From a virus: a stretch of 64,000 bases of DNA. The stretch covers positions 1 to 64,000 of IMG/VR virus record IMGVR_UViG_3300021185_001145. The stretch is one strand, 5' to 3'. Numbering within the stretch: position 1 is the first letter of the stretch; each line of letters starts with the position of its first letter. This document shows, one piece after another, positions 39,135 through 50,500 of this stretch. The position numbers and the translations under genes are program-made. The notes under the pieces are model-generated. The model did no database searches. It saw only the letters and a program-made list of their open reading frames with translations, and had not been told where the DNA came from.

Positions 39135-42100
39135 TTAAGTGCTACCTGTTAATATTCTCAAATCTTGTGCATAAGGTACTCTTGATTTACTGTCAGTAAA
39201 CAAACATACTTTTACTGCAAATGTTACAAAGTTCCCAAATTCAACACCATCTTTGTTCGTGTACGTTACTGTACCGCCTGCAGGCTTCCATTCGTAGTCA
39301 AAAGTATCACCTTCATACTCTGAGAATGTCTGCTTTTGTTGCAAGTCCATGCGTACATATGGTGTATCGTCAAATTCACTAGCATCACCAGAAGAAAGAA
39401 TTTTATAGTAAACTTCAATCTCTGAACCACGAGGACGATAAGAACGCATTCTAACAGAAATGTTATCAGATGCAACTCTATCTTCAGGAATTGTTACTTG
39501 TTTTGTAACGTATCTTGCCTGTGCATTTCCGTCAAGTGCGCTTGTCTCACCTAAAATCACAAAGACTGGTGCAACTTCACCTGAACCTGCGGCGACTGTT
39601 AGTGTTGGTGTTTCATAGTAACCCGTACCTTCATTTGTAACACGAATTCCAATAAAGTCACCACTATTATATAGTCCTTCAAATTCAGTACCATCTGAGA
39701 TGACACCTTCTGCGATAAAGCCACTACCAATACCTGTAAGTGTTATACCACCATTTGCTGTTGTGGGTGGATTAGCAGGGTCATAACCTGTACCAACACT
39801 CTGAAGTACAATTTCTTCAGAACTAATCTGACCATCATTAATCAATTGGTCGATTAGCAATGCTCTTGCAGGTTCGATATCAATTGCTGGAGAAACGTCT
39901 ACGCTTGAACTAGTCATATTGTACTTGAAGTAGAATGTACCTGCTTCAGGACCTGCGCCCATTTCTCTATTTGCAAATACGTTCTCATCAGGAATATATT
40001 CAGTCCACCCAGTATCAATTGCTTGCTCTGGTTCAAGTGCTTCATTTTCAGCATTTACTAAAGATGTACCTTTATAGTAGAATTTAATATCTGTAGCATC
40101 ACTTGGGTCAATTGTCTCAACAACTGATTTGAATACTTGCCACGGATACATATCTTCACTTTCGTACTGACCAAGAACGGCTTCACCAACAACACTAGTA
40201 TCAAAGTTCGCTTTGTAAAGTCTGAACATCAAATCTTGTGTTTGTTCTGCGGTCCATGTAGAAGCGTTTTGTGACTTGAACAATGAACCAGCATATGGCT
40301 GTTCTGTAATTCTATTCGAAGAACCCAGAATTTCTGCACCCATTTCAGTGATATATGTCTCATAATTGTTAGAGTTTGACAAGAGAACAACCGCATATTC
40401 GCCAGGCTCCAAGTAAACGGGAGATGGAAATGCTACTTCTGTTGGTGATGCAAGAACACTTTCATTATCGAATGGGTTCTCTGGCAGAACAACATCAGCA
40501 GGCGGAATATCGACTTTACCAAATGGAACAATCAATGCGCTGTCTGGGTAACCGTTGTTTGTCGGTCTAATCTGTACAGATACAGGAATTTGCTCATCTT
40601 TACTTCTGAAGAACAAGTCAATCTTTGTGATGTAAACACCATTCGGGTGCTTCTGTGCATCAACCAAGATTGTTTCTGCAACTGGGTCATACCAACCAAC
40701 AACTCTGCTTGAACGGCGGCGAGATACAATTCTACTTGTTGCCGAACGAACAGTTCTTGTTTGTGTAACAGTCTCACGAATAAGTGCAGGTACACGGGTT
40801 GTAACTGTAGTATTCTGCATAATTTTCTTTTGACCTGTTGCACGATAAGTTGCATCAGCCGAAGTTGTACAGTCCCTTGGGTCTGCTTTATTCGGGTCGT
40901 CAAGTATGCGGAAGACACGTTCACCAGTCTTAAATCTCAAGCCAGTCTCACCTTCATTAGGTAAGTTGAATATGCCTGATAGAGTACCAGAACCATCTGT
41001 CTTCAATGCGTCACCGTCTTGCGCTGTAGTCAATCCAGACAAACGAGCGGTTGGCGGTCTACGGGTAACTGTAGCACCAGTAGCATCTTGTACACTAGTA
41101 ACTGTACCTACAATTTCCAAAGTCCTAGAGTTATCTGCAATGATTTGGTCAATCTCTGCTTGTGTACCTGGGTTCTGTTCTGTAATAATATCGTCAACTG
41201 TACGCTTAATATCATAAGTTGCTTCAAACTGAAACTTAATCTCATAGAAGTTACGCATTGGTCCAGGACCATAGTTCACACGACCAGTTGGGTTAATCCA
41301 AACACGAAGATATTGGTTGCCCCTTCTGCTATAGATACCTGCTTGTACGTTACGTCCATTCGGATATGTTGCAGTCCAGTTAGTATCTGTTTGGAATACA
41401 GAACCTGCACGAACACCTGAGAAACGACCTGCTAAGAAGCGGTTCGTACTAAAGCGCCACCACCAGCGGCGTCTCCACCAACGTCTGAACCAACGTCTGC
41501 GGGTATTCGCAAATCTGACAACAATATACTCTGAAGACGCATTCAAGTCACCACGGACCTGAATACCAGTAACTTTCAGAGTTTTTGCACGAATTTTATT
41601 TCCGTTTACATCATTACCTAAAATACTTGTAATATTGTATGTTTTAATAATACGTCTTCTATGTCTACGACCAACAGCAGGTGACCATTTACCAGAAACG
41701 GTTGCTTGTTGAATAACAGTACGCTTAACGATACGAGTAGAGAATGTATCTTCTGCGGTTAGTCCTTCAGCAACAAGTCTGCCTGTTGAACCGTCATGTC
41801 CAGCAACAATATTACCTCGACCCAAAATCGTTGTTGGGTCGTCAACATCATACACAAGAACTTCTTCTTTTTGCAAAAAGCGTTTTTCTTGTGCAGTTGC
41901 ATCGTTAGGATAAGTCAACTGTGTACCGACAATATCAAGTGTGTTTGCTGGTTTACAATATGCCGCAACCGCTTTGTTATCGAACCATGGGTATACAGTT
42001 GTATTTGGCTTCATGCCTGATACATTAAAGAATACTTCTTTTGCTCTCATCCATGGGATGATAGTCAAGTCTACAACTTTGTTACCTAATGAACGTCTAA

Positions 42101-45100
42101 CTGTTCTCATACCCCAACGTGTACGAATACCTGTACGAGTTTGTCTACGAGTTGTTACAGTAGTTGCTCTTGTGATGCGGTCTGTTCTACGAATAACTGC
42201 ACGTCCTCTAACAGAACGAGATGCCGCAGACCTGAAAGATGGGTCACGCCATGTAGAACTTCTTACGCTACTTCTTGTGTTTGTAGTACGACCAGTCCAT
42301 GTTGTCTGCCAGTTGTTCCACTGAACACCACCACCGAAGCGTCTACGAAATCTTGTTCTGCGATTAAGTCTACCCAGAATACCTCTAAACGCATCATTCT
42401 CACCTGCAATGTTTACATTGACAGTCGGACGCTGTTCAGTGTCAATCCAGTTGTCAGTATGCGGAGAAAGTTCCATCGTACCAACAAAGTTTGCAATGTT
42501 GTATGGGTTGACGTTAATTGCTTTAGAACACAGAGGAATTTCAACAAAAATTTCTGGTGTATATGGTAGTGTAATAAGTTCGCCAGTCAGCATAACATCG
42601 TTACTATCATCTTCATCATACTCCATTGCAACATTTTCTGTTTCGAATGGAGGACGAAGTTCACCTTCTTCAAAGTCAATTGAACAATCGTGGTCTGGGT
42701 TTGATACGTCACCAACTTGGTGTCCGTTGAAACCATCTACAAGCATACCCGTTTTAAGACCTACAGTACCGTCTGGGTTCTGAATTGTCAATGCGTCTGC
42801 TTCACCTTCAAGTGAATTCAATGCAGACATATATTCAAGGTCATTTAGACGTACTTCAATATCTGCAATATCCCTAGAGGTATAGTTTTTCTGAGGAATA
42901 TATTCATAAAGAACATCATCAGGTTGGAATGTATATGCAGGAACATCCAACAAGAACAACGTCAATGCTGTTTCGGGTTCTGGTGGATACTCTGGGCGCA
43001 ATGAAGATACACCCTTAACTAGTTTAAATTCTTGGTCGGCAGTCAGAATAAGTCTGTCTCTACGGTCAAGATAGTATGAGAAGTCAACTTCAACTGTGCT
43101 TGTTGGTAGGGGAAGAACAACACCCTCAAGGTCTGTGAATGATGTAACATTAGATAATGCCGCATCAATGGTGTCATTAGAAACAATAGCATCTTGTCTT
43201 CTACCGCGGAAATCTAGTACGTTTCTCAATTCATACAACTGACCAGTAGTTGCAGAAGAGAACTGTGGAATATTTTCATATGAAACATCTGAGTATGAGT
43301 TTACTGTAAACATACCAGACGCACCCGATGTAATGTGCTGGAAGTATCTAAACTGTACAACCAACTGACCAACAGGAAGCGTTGAACCAGTAATAAATTT
43401 CAGTGAACCATAATCATAGAAGTTATCTTTTTGCCCATTATTCAATTCAAAAAGAGATGCTTGGTTAGTAAATTCTATGTCGCCATCAGCATTTACTAGA
43501 TTTCCGTTTACATCAATAGTAAAGTCTGTTAATGTAATACCCGAATTCGCATCGCCAGAATCCCAAATACCGACAACATCAAAAATGTCTGAAGTAAAGA
43601 GACTTAATATGGGGTTCGTTGATAAAGCAGGTGCTTCATATGTGTAAGTGTTTGTTGCGAGAGTTTTCGCTTTCTCTGCGCCATTGTTTAAGTTTAGTGT
43701 TGTTAGAATATTAAATGTAGTACCCGCAGAAGGAGCCACTGCACCAGAAACACCATCTGTTGCAGGGAATGATACACGCAATGTATCTGCGGCGTCATCT
43801 GGACGACCCAAATCAATAGAAAGTTCTACGCCAGATGTTGGACCCAAATCTACGATATCGCCTGGTCCATATGAGAACCCATTGCTGTCTGTAAAACTGC
43901 CAGAAGCAAGTGTCATTGTATAGAACAATTGTGCTACTGTACCAGAGATACTACCTGCACTTGGGTAGAATAAGTTATTACTATCTGAAGAAACGATAGG
44001 TGCGGAATCTAATCCACCGCTACCTGCGTTTGGAATAGTAATATTATTGTATTGTACTTGATATGAATAGTCAATATCATTTGTGCCGCCTTCGCTTGCA
44101 AGAAGTCCACCAGACTTAATTGAGCGAATATTTTCATAAGGCAGTTCAAAGATTAGAGAGTTAATACCTGCTTCAAATAGAATTGTAGTATTGTTCGCTT
44201 CTTCACTCACTTTACCATCAATAGCAATTCTTGCGCTTGCATCGAAGTCATATGCACCAGATGTTAATGTTGCAACTGCTAGACTTTCTAGGTTATCAAA
44301 CGTATCTCTGATAATTGAAATTTCATACAAATATGTTCTGTTTTTAATGTCTACTTGATTGCCGCTACCAAAATCTGTAATGTCTTTTTCTGAGAAGCGA
44401 ACCATGCGTACTTTTGCAGTACCAATCTTTGCATAGTTTTCATATACCCACTGAGGAATAGTATTATTAGTAAATGCCTCTCCAGAATTACTTGAAGTTG
44501 AGTAATATTGTGTTGCACCGTCAGGAGAATATATTTGTACATCTCTTCCTGATTGCCCAACAAAATTTCCGTCCCAATCACCTAGAGTTGCAAGACTATA
44601 ATCGTTATTGACATTTGTAGTACCAGTCAAACGAAACCATGTAACGTCTCCTGTAGTATCAGTTACAATTTCTGCAATGACACCCCATTTGTTGCCAGCC
44701 GCGCCATTAAAGCGAAGTGTGTTACCAACTGCAACTTCACTTATTCCTGCACTCGTACCTGCGACAGTGATTGTTAGATGTGATGTAGTGATTGATACCC
44801 AAGCACCGTAATCATAACCCAATTGATATTGAGCATTCAACAAGTCTACTTGTTCTTGGTTATCAACATCGAACATATTGAAGTGTCTATTTGTAATAAC
44901 ATAGTTACCAAATTCAACACCGATGTTGTTACTTTCTGCAACATCAAATTCTCTTGCTTTATCAAGTTCTGCAAGAGTTTGAATTGGTGTTTCGAATGAA
45001 CGACCACCAACGTATGCACGCCCTGGACCAATATCCAGAGTGAGTTTATCTTCATATGATTGAACATTTTCAACTACATCAAGTGAGAATGGGTCAACAA

Positions 45101-46076
45101 CAAAGTTACCATGAATGTCATATACTGTTTTTGCCATCTCATCGCCGATTGCAGAATATACTGGTACCTTGACATGTTTATCAACACCACCTGCATTCAA
45201 ACGAGCAATTTCAATAAAGTCAATATCAGAAACGCCGTCAATAACTTCTTGATTAGTTAAAGTAATACTCGGAATATATGTGTTTTTACGGACTAAGTTA
45301 AGGTCCATACGATATCTGTGACCACCAGGTGCGGTATAGTTGTAAGAACCTTCCGCTGGGTCAAGTAGTGAGTTATCATCATCTTCATCGACAATTGTAT
45401 GCGTAATATCCATGCCAACACGACATGTTGCTGGATGATTGCCATCATACTGAGAAGATATCACAAGAGTTTGTGCAGGGTTATGTACAAACAAACCGTT
45501 AATGTAGAATACACCTTCATCAACTGAGATTGTTGTTGCTTCACCTTCACGTCCACCTGCGACAACACCAGTGTCAACAGATGAAGATATTTCCGCAATT
45601 GCAGTTTGGGACTCATCGGTCTCCAAGTAAATTAACTCGGAGCCGAGAGTACCAGTACCCGATACTAGGGTACAAAACAACAACGGAGGGGTAGTATCCG
45701 ATGAGGCACGATAGTCAATAACAAACCATCTAGTTTCTTCAAAAGAGGGAATCGGCGTGGTGGCGTTATCCCTAGTTTTAATAAACTTACCCTTTAAGTT
45801 AGCGAGACTTGCTGTTGAAACGTCAACATTATCCAATTGCTCATTAAGAACAATGTATTTTGCGCCGTTGTTAATAGAGGACTGTGCCCCGTACACGATA
45901 CTACCTTCACGGTAAATACCCGTACCAAACTCACCCATCTGATTTTGAATGATGGTCTGAAGTTGGGTCAGTTCCCTTGCTTGAACGGCATAACCAGGAC
46001 GAAAGAGAATTCTTAGAAAATCCTTCTCTTTGTCATAGTCATCATAATATGGATTAATGTTAAAATTAATTGGCAT
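39135..46076 (-). CDS. Giant DUF4815-type baseplate/fibre protein (2313 aa; gp9/gp10 position)
   Basis: 2313 residues. The N-terminus MPINFNINPYYDDYDKEKDF and LRILFRPGYAVQARELTQLQ is the DUF4815 signature found in phage baseplate-proximal proteins. Middle blocks SYEDKLTLDIGPGRAYVGGR and, later, WMRAKEVFFNVSGMKPNTTVYPWFDNKAV are characteristic of marine T4-like giants. Several Arg-rich patches occur (about 1239-1330; 1526-1542 RRRWFRRWWRRRWWWRF; about 1765-1795), unlike the acidic remainder. C-terminal ~150 residues have GxGY-type beta modules. It occupies the T4 gp9/gp10 slot after gp8. An AATAAATA late-like box is at 46132-46139. Confidence 0.82.
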   Translation of the reverse strand: MPINFNINPYYDDYDKEKDFLRILFRPGYAVQARELTQLQTIIQNQMGEFGTGIYREGSIVYGAQSSINNGAKYIVLNEQLDNVDVSTASLANLKGKFIKTRDNATTPIPSFEETRWFVIDYRASSDTTPPLLFCTLVSGTGTLGSELIYLETDESQTAIAEISSSVDTGVVAGGREGEATTISVDEGVFYINGLFVHNPAQTLVISSQYDGNHPATCRVGMDITHTIVDEDDDNSLLDPAEGSYNYTAPGGHRYRMDLNLVRKNTYIPSITLTNQEVIDGVSDIDFIEIARLNAGGVDKHVKVPVYSAIGDEMAKTVYDIHGNFVVDPFSLDVVENVQSYEDKLTLDIGPGRAYVGGRSFETPIQTLAELDKAREFDVAESNNIGVEFGNYVITNRHFNMFDVDNQEQVDLLNAQYQLGYDYGAWVSITTSHLTITVAGTSAGISEVAVGNTLRFNGAAGNKWGVIAEIVTDTTGDVTWFRLTGTTNVNNDYSLATLGDWDGNFVGQSGRDVQIYSPDGATQYYSTSSNSGEAFTNNTIPQWVYENYAKIGTAKVRMVRFSEKDITDFGSGNQVDIKNRTYLYEISIIRDTFDNLESLAVATLTSGAYDFDASARIAIDGKVSEEANNTTILFEAGINSLIFELPYENIRSIKSGGLLASEGGTNDIDYSYQVQYNNITIPNAGSGGLDSAPIVSSDSNNLFYPSAGSISGTVAQLFYTMTLASGSFTDSNGFSYGPGDIVDLGPTSGVELSIDLGRPDDAADTLRVSFPATDGVSGAVAPSAGTTFNILTTLNLNNGAEKAKTLATNTYTYEAPALSTNPILSLFTSDIFDVVGIWDSGDANSGITLTDFTIDVNGNLVNADGDIEFTNQASLFELNNGQKDNFYDYGSLKFITGSTLPVGQLVVQFRYFQHITSGASGMFTVNSYSDVSYENIPQFSSATTGQLYELRNVLDFRGRRQDAIVSNDTIDAALSNVTSFTDLEGVVLPLPTSTVEVDFSYYLDRRDRLILTADQEFKLVKGVSSLRPEYPPEPETALTLFLLDVPAYTFQPDDVLYEYIPQKNYTSRDIADIEVRLNDLEYMSALNSLEGEADALTIQNPDGTVGLKTGMLVDGFNGHQVGDVSNPDHDCSIDFEEGELRPPFETENVAMEYDEDDSNDVMLTGELITLPYTPEIFVEIPLCSKAINVNPYNIANFVGTMELSPHTDNWIDTEQRPTVNVNIAGENDAFRGILGRLNRRTRFRRRFGGGVQWNNWQTTWTGRTTNTRSSVRSSTWRDPSFRSAASRSVRGRAVIRRTDRITRATTVTTRRQTRTGIRTRWGMRTVRRSLGNKVVDLTIIPWMRAKEVFFNVSGMKPNTTVYPWFDNKAVAAYCKPANTLDIVGTQLTYPNDATAQEKRFLQKEEVLVYDVDDPTTILGRGNIVAGHDGSTGRLVAEGLTAEDTFSTRIVKRTVIQQATVSGKWSPAVGRRHRRRIIKTYNITSILGNDVNGNKIRAKTLKVTGIQVRGDLNASSEYIVVRFANTRRRWFRRWWRRRWWWRFSTNRFLAGRFSGVRAGSVFQTDTNWTATYPNGRNVQAGIYSRRGNQYLRVWINPTGRVNYGPGPMRNFYEIKFQFEATYDIKRTVDDIITEQNPGTQAEIDQIIADNSRTLEIVGTVTSVQDATGATVTRRPPTARLSGLTTAQDGDALKTDGSGTLSGIFNLPNEGETGLRFKTGERVFRILDDPNKADPRDCTTSADATYRATGQKKIMQNTTVTTRVPALIRETVTQTRTVRSATSRIVSRRRSSRVVGWYDPVAETILVDAQKHPNGVYITKIDLFFRSKDEQIPVSVQIRPTNNGYPDSALIVPFGKVDIPPADVVLPENPFDNESVLASPTEVAFPSPVYLEPGEYAVVLLSNSNNYETYITEMGAEILGSSNRITEQPYAGSLFKSQNASTWTAEQTQDLMFRLYKANFDTSVVGEAVLGQYESEDMYPWQVFKSVVETIDPSDATDIKFYYKGTSLVNAENEALEPEQAIDTGWTEYIPDENVFANREMGAGPEAGTFYFKYNMTSSSVDVSPAIDIEPARALLIDQLINDGQISSEEIVLQSVGTGYDPANPPTTANGGITLTGIGSGFIAEGVISDGTEFEGLYNSGDFIGIRVTNEGTGYYETPTLTVAAGSGEVAPVFVILGETSALDGNAQARYVTKQVTIPEDRVASDNISVRMRSYRPRGSEIEVYYKILSSGDASEFDDTPYVRMDLQQKQTFSEYEGDTFDYEWKPAGGTVTYTNKDGVEFGNFVTFAVKVCLFTDSKSRVPYAQDLRILTGST

Positions 46077-46131
46077 AATTGGTGTCTCGCTATCCTAAAT
46101 TCATCGGTTATAATTAAGTCTTATTCACAAC

Positions 46132-46139
46132 TATTTATT
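46132..46139 (-). promoter_or_regulatory. Late-like promoter (AATAAATA) for the 2313-aa gene
   Basis: One mismatch from TATAAATA, ~56 bp upstream of ATG 46076, in the only gene-free stretch before the gene. Confidence 0.45.
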
Positions 46140-46148
46140 ACCGTCGAT

Positions 46149-47447
46149 TTAGAATTCAACGATAAGTTTGATATCTTCAATTTGGTCAGCGGCACGGGTA
46201 ATCGGGCGTCTGTACTCAACATAAAGAATATCACCAGTGTAACGATTAAGGTCACCACCATCAACACCACCAGTGTCAATTGCGGCTGTTGCAGTTGAAC
46301 TGCCACCTGTAATAGTTTCACCAACAGCGAATGTACCCACAACATTAATCAACGAAACGATAGCGTTTGCTGTGTCATATGCAAGAACCTTAGCAGTTGC
46401 ACCAGATGTTCCGCCAGTAATGACTTCATCTTCTACAAAGTTGCCAGATACACCAGTTAGTGTAAGGTTCCAGTCTTGTGCGTATGTGCTGTTTGTAGCA
46501 ACTGCATCATCTGCCGACTGAGTTGGGTCACGAAGAATACCGATTTTACGATAGTCGTTGTTAGTTGGGAAGTTCCCGCCTTCACCATATTCCAAACGAG
46601 AGTTCAGCATCACATAGAAGCCGCCAAGTTCGTGAATTGGGTCGAATGCATGTCCGCCTTTTGGTGCAATAATAGCACGGGCAGTTGCGCCTGAACCAGT
46701 ACCATCTGAGATAGCGATATCTGCAAATGAGTATGCTGAACCGCGGTTCTGAACAGTGATTTTGGTGATAACACCATTATCAACAGTAGCAGTAGCAGTT
46801 GCGCTTGCACCATCACCACTGATAGTCACAGTTGGCGTTGCTGAGTAGTTTGTACCACCAGCAGTTACAAGAATAACGTCAAGTGCGCCGTCTGTGGCTG
46901 AACCTGAAGTTGCTGTATCTGCACGAACTGGTACCCACTCAGGAGTAACGAACTTGAGTGTTTCCGCCGCAGTGATTGTGTACATGTATTGCCACTTGTA
47001 CTCATCAGCAGTTGAGAATGGGTCAGCCGCAGTACCAGTAGGTTCAACAGTTGATGCACCACCACCATTGTTGAACAAGCACTTATAAACGTCAAACGAA
47101 GAGTTTACAACGTAAAATTCGTTTGAGAAAAGTGTCGAATCCTCATGGTCATACTGCGAATAAACAGAACCTGAGGTCCAGTCATAGCGTGGGATAACGT
47201 GAGCGACTTCACCAGATTGTACACGCTTGGCTGAAATCATGTCACGCCAATGGTCAAATTCAGTTTGGTCGAATGAATCCACAGGAGTTGGTGGTGTTAC
47301 ATCATCACCTGTTTCCCCTGCGCCTGTTCCCCATGGGTCTACACGCCCAATGAAGAGATACATATTTGTCGCGGCTGCCTCTGAAAAAGCCTCCACGAAT
47401 TGTTCCGAATTGTGTAAACGGAACTTGCTAGTTACGATTGCTGGCAT
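46149..47447 (-). CDS. 8: Baseplate wedge protein gp8
   Basis: 432 residues (T4 gp8 is 334). Ends match gp8: N-terminal AIVTSKFRLHNSEQF, GRVDPWG, HVIPRYDWTSG, and C-terminal ILYVEYRRPITRAADQIEDIKLIVEF versus the T4 MDQTEEINILFTF ending. The extra length comes from a central Gly-rich module (VTAGGTNYSATPTVTISGDG) and two copies of a VGETITGGSSTATA-like module near the C-terminus. Part of the wedge with gp6, gp7, gp10 and gp53. Confidence 0.92.
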   Translation of the reverse strand: MPAIVTSKFRLHNSEQFVEAFSEAAATNMYLFIGRVDPWGTGAGETGDDVTPPTPVDSFDQTEFDHWRDMISAKRVQSGEVAHVIPRYDWTSGSVYSQYDHEDSTLFSNEFYVVNSSFDVYKCLFNNGGGASTVEPTGTAADPFSTADEYKWQYMYTITAAETLKFVTPEWVPVRADTATSGSATDGALDVILVTAGGTNYSATPTVTISGDGASATATATVDNGVITKITVQNRGSAYSFADIAISDGTGSGATARAIIAPKGGHAFDPIHELGGFYVMLNSRLEYGEGGNFPTNNDYRKIGILRDPTQSADDAVATNSTYAQDWNLTLTGVSGNFVEDEVITGGTSGATAKVLAYDTANAIVSLINVVGTFAVGETITGGSSTATAAIDTGGVDGGDLNRYTGDILYVEYRRPITRAADQIEDIKLIVEF

Positions 47448-47510
47448 TTGTTATTACCTCCGAAGTGTTTAAATTACCTAAATATTATAATGATTTTCTA
47501 CCATCATACA

Positions 47511-47518
47511 TATTTATA
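47511..47518 (-). promoter_or_regulatory. Late promoter (TATAAATA), proximal, for gp8
   Basis: Exact TATAAATA, start near 47505, ~58-nt leader. A second exact box lies 54 bp upstream. Confidence 0.78.
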
Positions 47519-47564
47519 ATCAATGTTATCGTTGTTGTCCATAATAAATCTTTCTAAGACATAA

Positions 47565-47572
47565 TATTTATA
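47565..47572 (-). promoter_or_regulatory. Late promoter (TATAAATA), distal, for gp8
   Basis: Exact TATAAATA just inside the gap after gp7. Tandem with the proximal box. Confidence 0.65.
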
Positions 47573-47581
47573 AGACACGCT

Positions 47582-50500
47582 TTAGGGCAGTGTACCTATA
47601 ATATTATCGCTAGAATCCCTAATGTACCCTATCAAATTAGTGGATACTAGTTGAGAATTTGCAATGCTTCTAATTTGAGTGTTGTCTGGGTCTAAACCCT
47701 CAATAGTCTCATCTTCAATCTTATATATGAATCCGTTGAACAGGTTCATATTCTTATTAAACTGTTGTGTTTCATCCCTACCGACAACTTTAGTTTCAAT
47801 TTCTTCTGCAAATCCTAACTTACGGTGCAGTGTAGTTTCAACTGTCAAATCAGCATTTCTGAATATTAAACGCTTGATATGTTGTCCAGCATCCTGAACA
47901 GCAACATTCAGTTCTGCTTCTAATACTAGTTTCTCTATAGGTATATTTCTATATATAAAGTCTCTAGGAAGAACTTGTAAGAATGTTGGGTCGAGACTTC
48001 TAATAGTTTCGCTAGAAATATCGTCAATAATCAAGTCACCGTATTCATGCAGTTCTTTAAAGCCACTGAGAATTGTAATCTCTTGTAACCCTGGTTCTGC
48101 AACTTGCATTTCAACTGAAACAGATTGCGGTGAAGTGAGAAGATAGTTATGAGTTGTCCAATGTCTGTGAATTTCACGTTGCATTGCGACAGACAAATCA
48201 AGAACTTTAGAAATAGTCGGTCTTCTAAATGTAGAAGTCGAAACTTCTCTATTCAAGTTTAGACTTATTTCTTCTTCAAAATGTGATACTGGAACTGGGC
48301 TTTGAACATCAATGTCCAATTCAGTAGTACGTTCTATTGTTCTGAATGTTTCTACTTCTGCATTTGCATTCAGAGTTATATCTAATACTTGGGTTGTGTA
48401 CTTATCTACAAGTTGACTATCAATTCTAACATGAAGTGAAAGGTCTTTCGCCCAATCTTTGATATCTGTAAAGATGGCATCGACATCACTAATTGACTGA
48501 TTACCATCTAGGTCACGCAATTCACCAACACCAACCAAGACTACATTCTTGAATTGACTTGACCAAGTAACTTCTGGAAGTGACTTTTCAAGAATAGTTG
48601 GGATTTTGATTTGTAGTTCTGGTAAACGCTGTGCTTGACCAAATTCTTTTTTGATAACTGTTTTTCTAAACAGCGTATCACTCTTCAATTGAGTATTTAA
48701 TTCATCAGTATTTAATATTGTTATTGCTTTAGATACTTCAACAGTATTCTCAACAATAATATTTTCAATATCAGACCTAGTTGGGAATTCTAGTACAGGA
48801 ATTGGAGTTACATCCAAGTCTCTGAATTCCATTCTGATTTCAGGAATACGAAGTGCGAAGTTCTTCAGATTTGTTGGGTTAGTAACGAAACGCCCATCAC
48901 CAGAATTCGAACTACCAACAACAGATGGCGGTTGATATATCTCACCAGTTTTGTTGCCTAGTCCACCGTAAGTAACAGTTTCAGTGAAGTCAGTTTTAAA
49001 CAACATGATTGTTTTCTTATACTTCGGAATCTGAAGTCCACCAAGTCTTTCAGAGACAACCAAATCATTTGGGTCAGAAGTAAAGTTATTATACAAACCT
49101 GCTCTCAGGTTGTTAGTGATAAACACCTCACCAAAGAGTTCCATACCAGATGGGTGAACAAGTTTCTTGATTGTGTCACGATAGTTCTCAATAGACAAAC
49201 CAGTTCTAAGAACGTAAGAGAATGTTTGGTAGTATTTGTTATCTTGTAGATATTTCGCTTCAGACAAATGACCGTCATCGTTACGGAATATGCCTGGGTG
49301 TCGTGCAATCGAACCAGTTCCCAATGTCACACTAGCATCACCATTACCTAAAGACGATAAATCTATAGATGGATTTGCATAATACAAAGCACCAAAGTTC
49401 TGATTAAGAAGTTTTACTTCTTTAATTCTACCGATGTTACTGCCGTCAGATGTGATGGTAGCACCTGTACCTGTAGCAGACTGAATTGTTGCAACTGGTA
49501 CGCTTCTGTAACCAGAACCAAAGTTTGCCATTTTGAGTTCTTTAATAGAACCATCAGCAAGGAAATTAGAAGTGAAAGATACGCTCATCTCCGCAGTTTC
49601 ACCCTGTCCAGCATCGTATGTCGCACCAGTAATAGATGCAGTGAATTCAATGCGAATGAATTTATCACCATCAATTACATCTGTACCTAGTGTGTAGTTA
49701 CTGATGAGTGCTTGGTTTGTTACTGCGATATCTGCATCACCAACAGGTGCCGCTTGAACTGTCGCTAAGTCATCTCCAACCCAAACATTGAAGTAGTCGA
49801 ATAATACTGTACCGTTGTAATCATTGGCGCTAATATTGTTTAGCAGTCCAGTAGCAGTCCAGACACCTGGACCTTCTACTTTAAATATATACGATTTTGC
49901 AAATGTTGTAGTATCACCATTTAAGACATCTGCAACTTCAAAATTCAGAATAGGTGCGCCACTTACACCTCGCCCAGTATAATCTGTACTACCAGCGGCA
50001 TATTCCATACCATCTTCAGATACTTTCGAAACAAATGCAGATGCACCTGAACCGCCGATTGCGGCTGTGGATTCAAATACAACTGGGTCATTTACCTGAT
50101 AGTTGATACCTTTATTTACAAGGTTCAAGCCTTGAATATTACCAGGGAAGATAGATGAGATTTGTGCTGAAGCACCTACACCACTATCACCAACTGCCGT
50201 GTCGATATCTAAAAGTGTGCCTGCGCTATAACCTGTACCCTTTGACGTAACTTCAATAGTTGTAACCATTGGTACAATTCTAAAGTAGTATGGATTATTT
50301 GATGTATCTTTGTAATAAACAAATTCTCTATCATCTACGTCATCAGATGTTGATGAAAGAAAGTCACCCAATCCTGTTACGTTTGATAGATACGCTTCTG
50401 TAATTAGAGTATCGCCCAAGAAGAACTGAATGATACGTTCAACTTTTGCAGTCGCCCATGTTCTAGTTTCTTGTAAGTTAGTTTCAGGATTTGTATAGAT

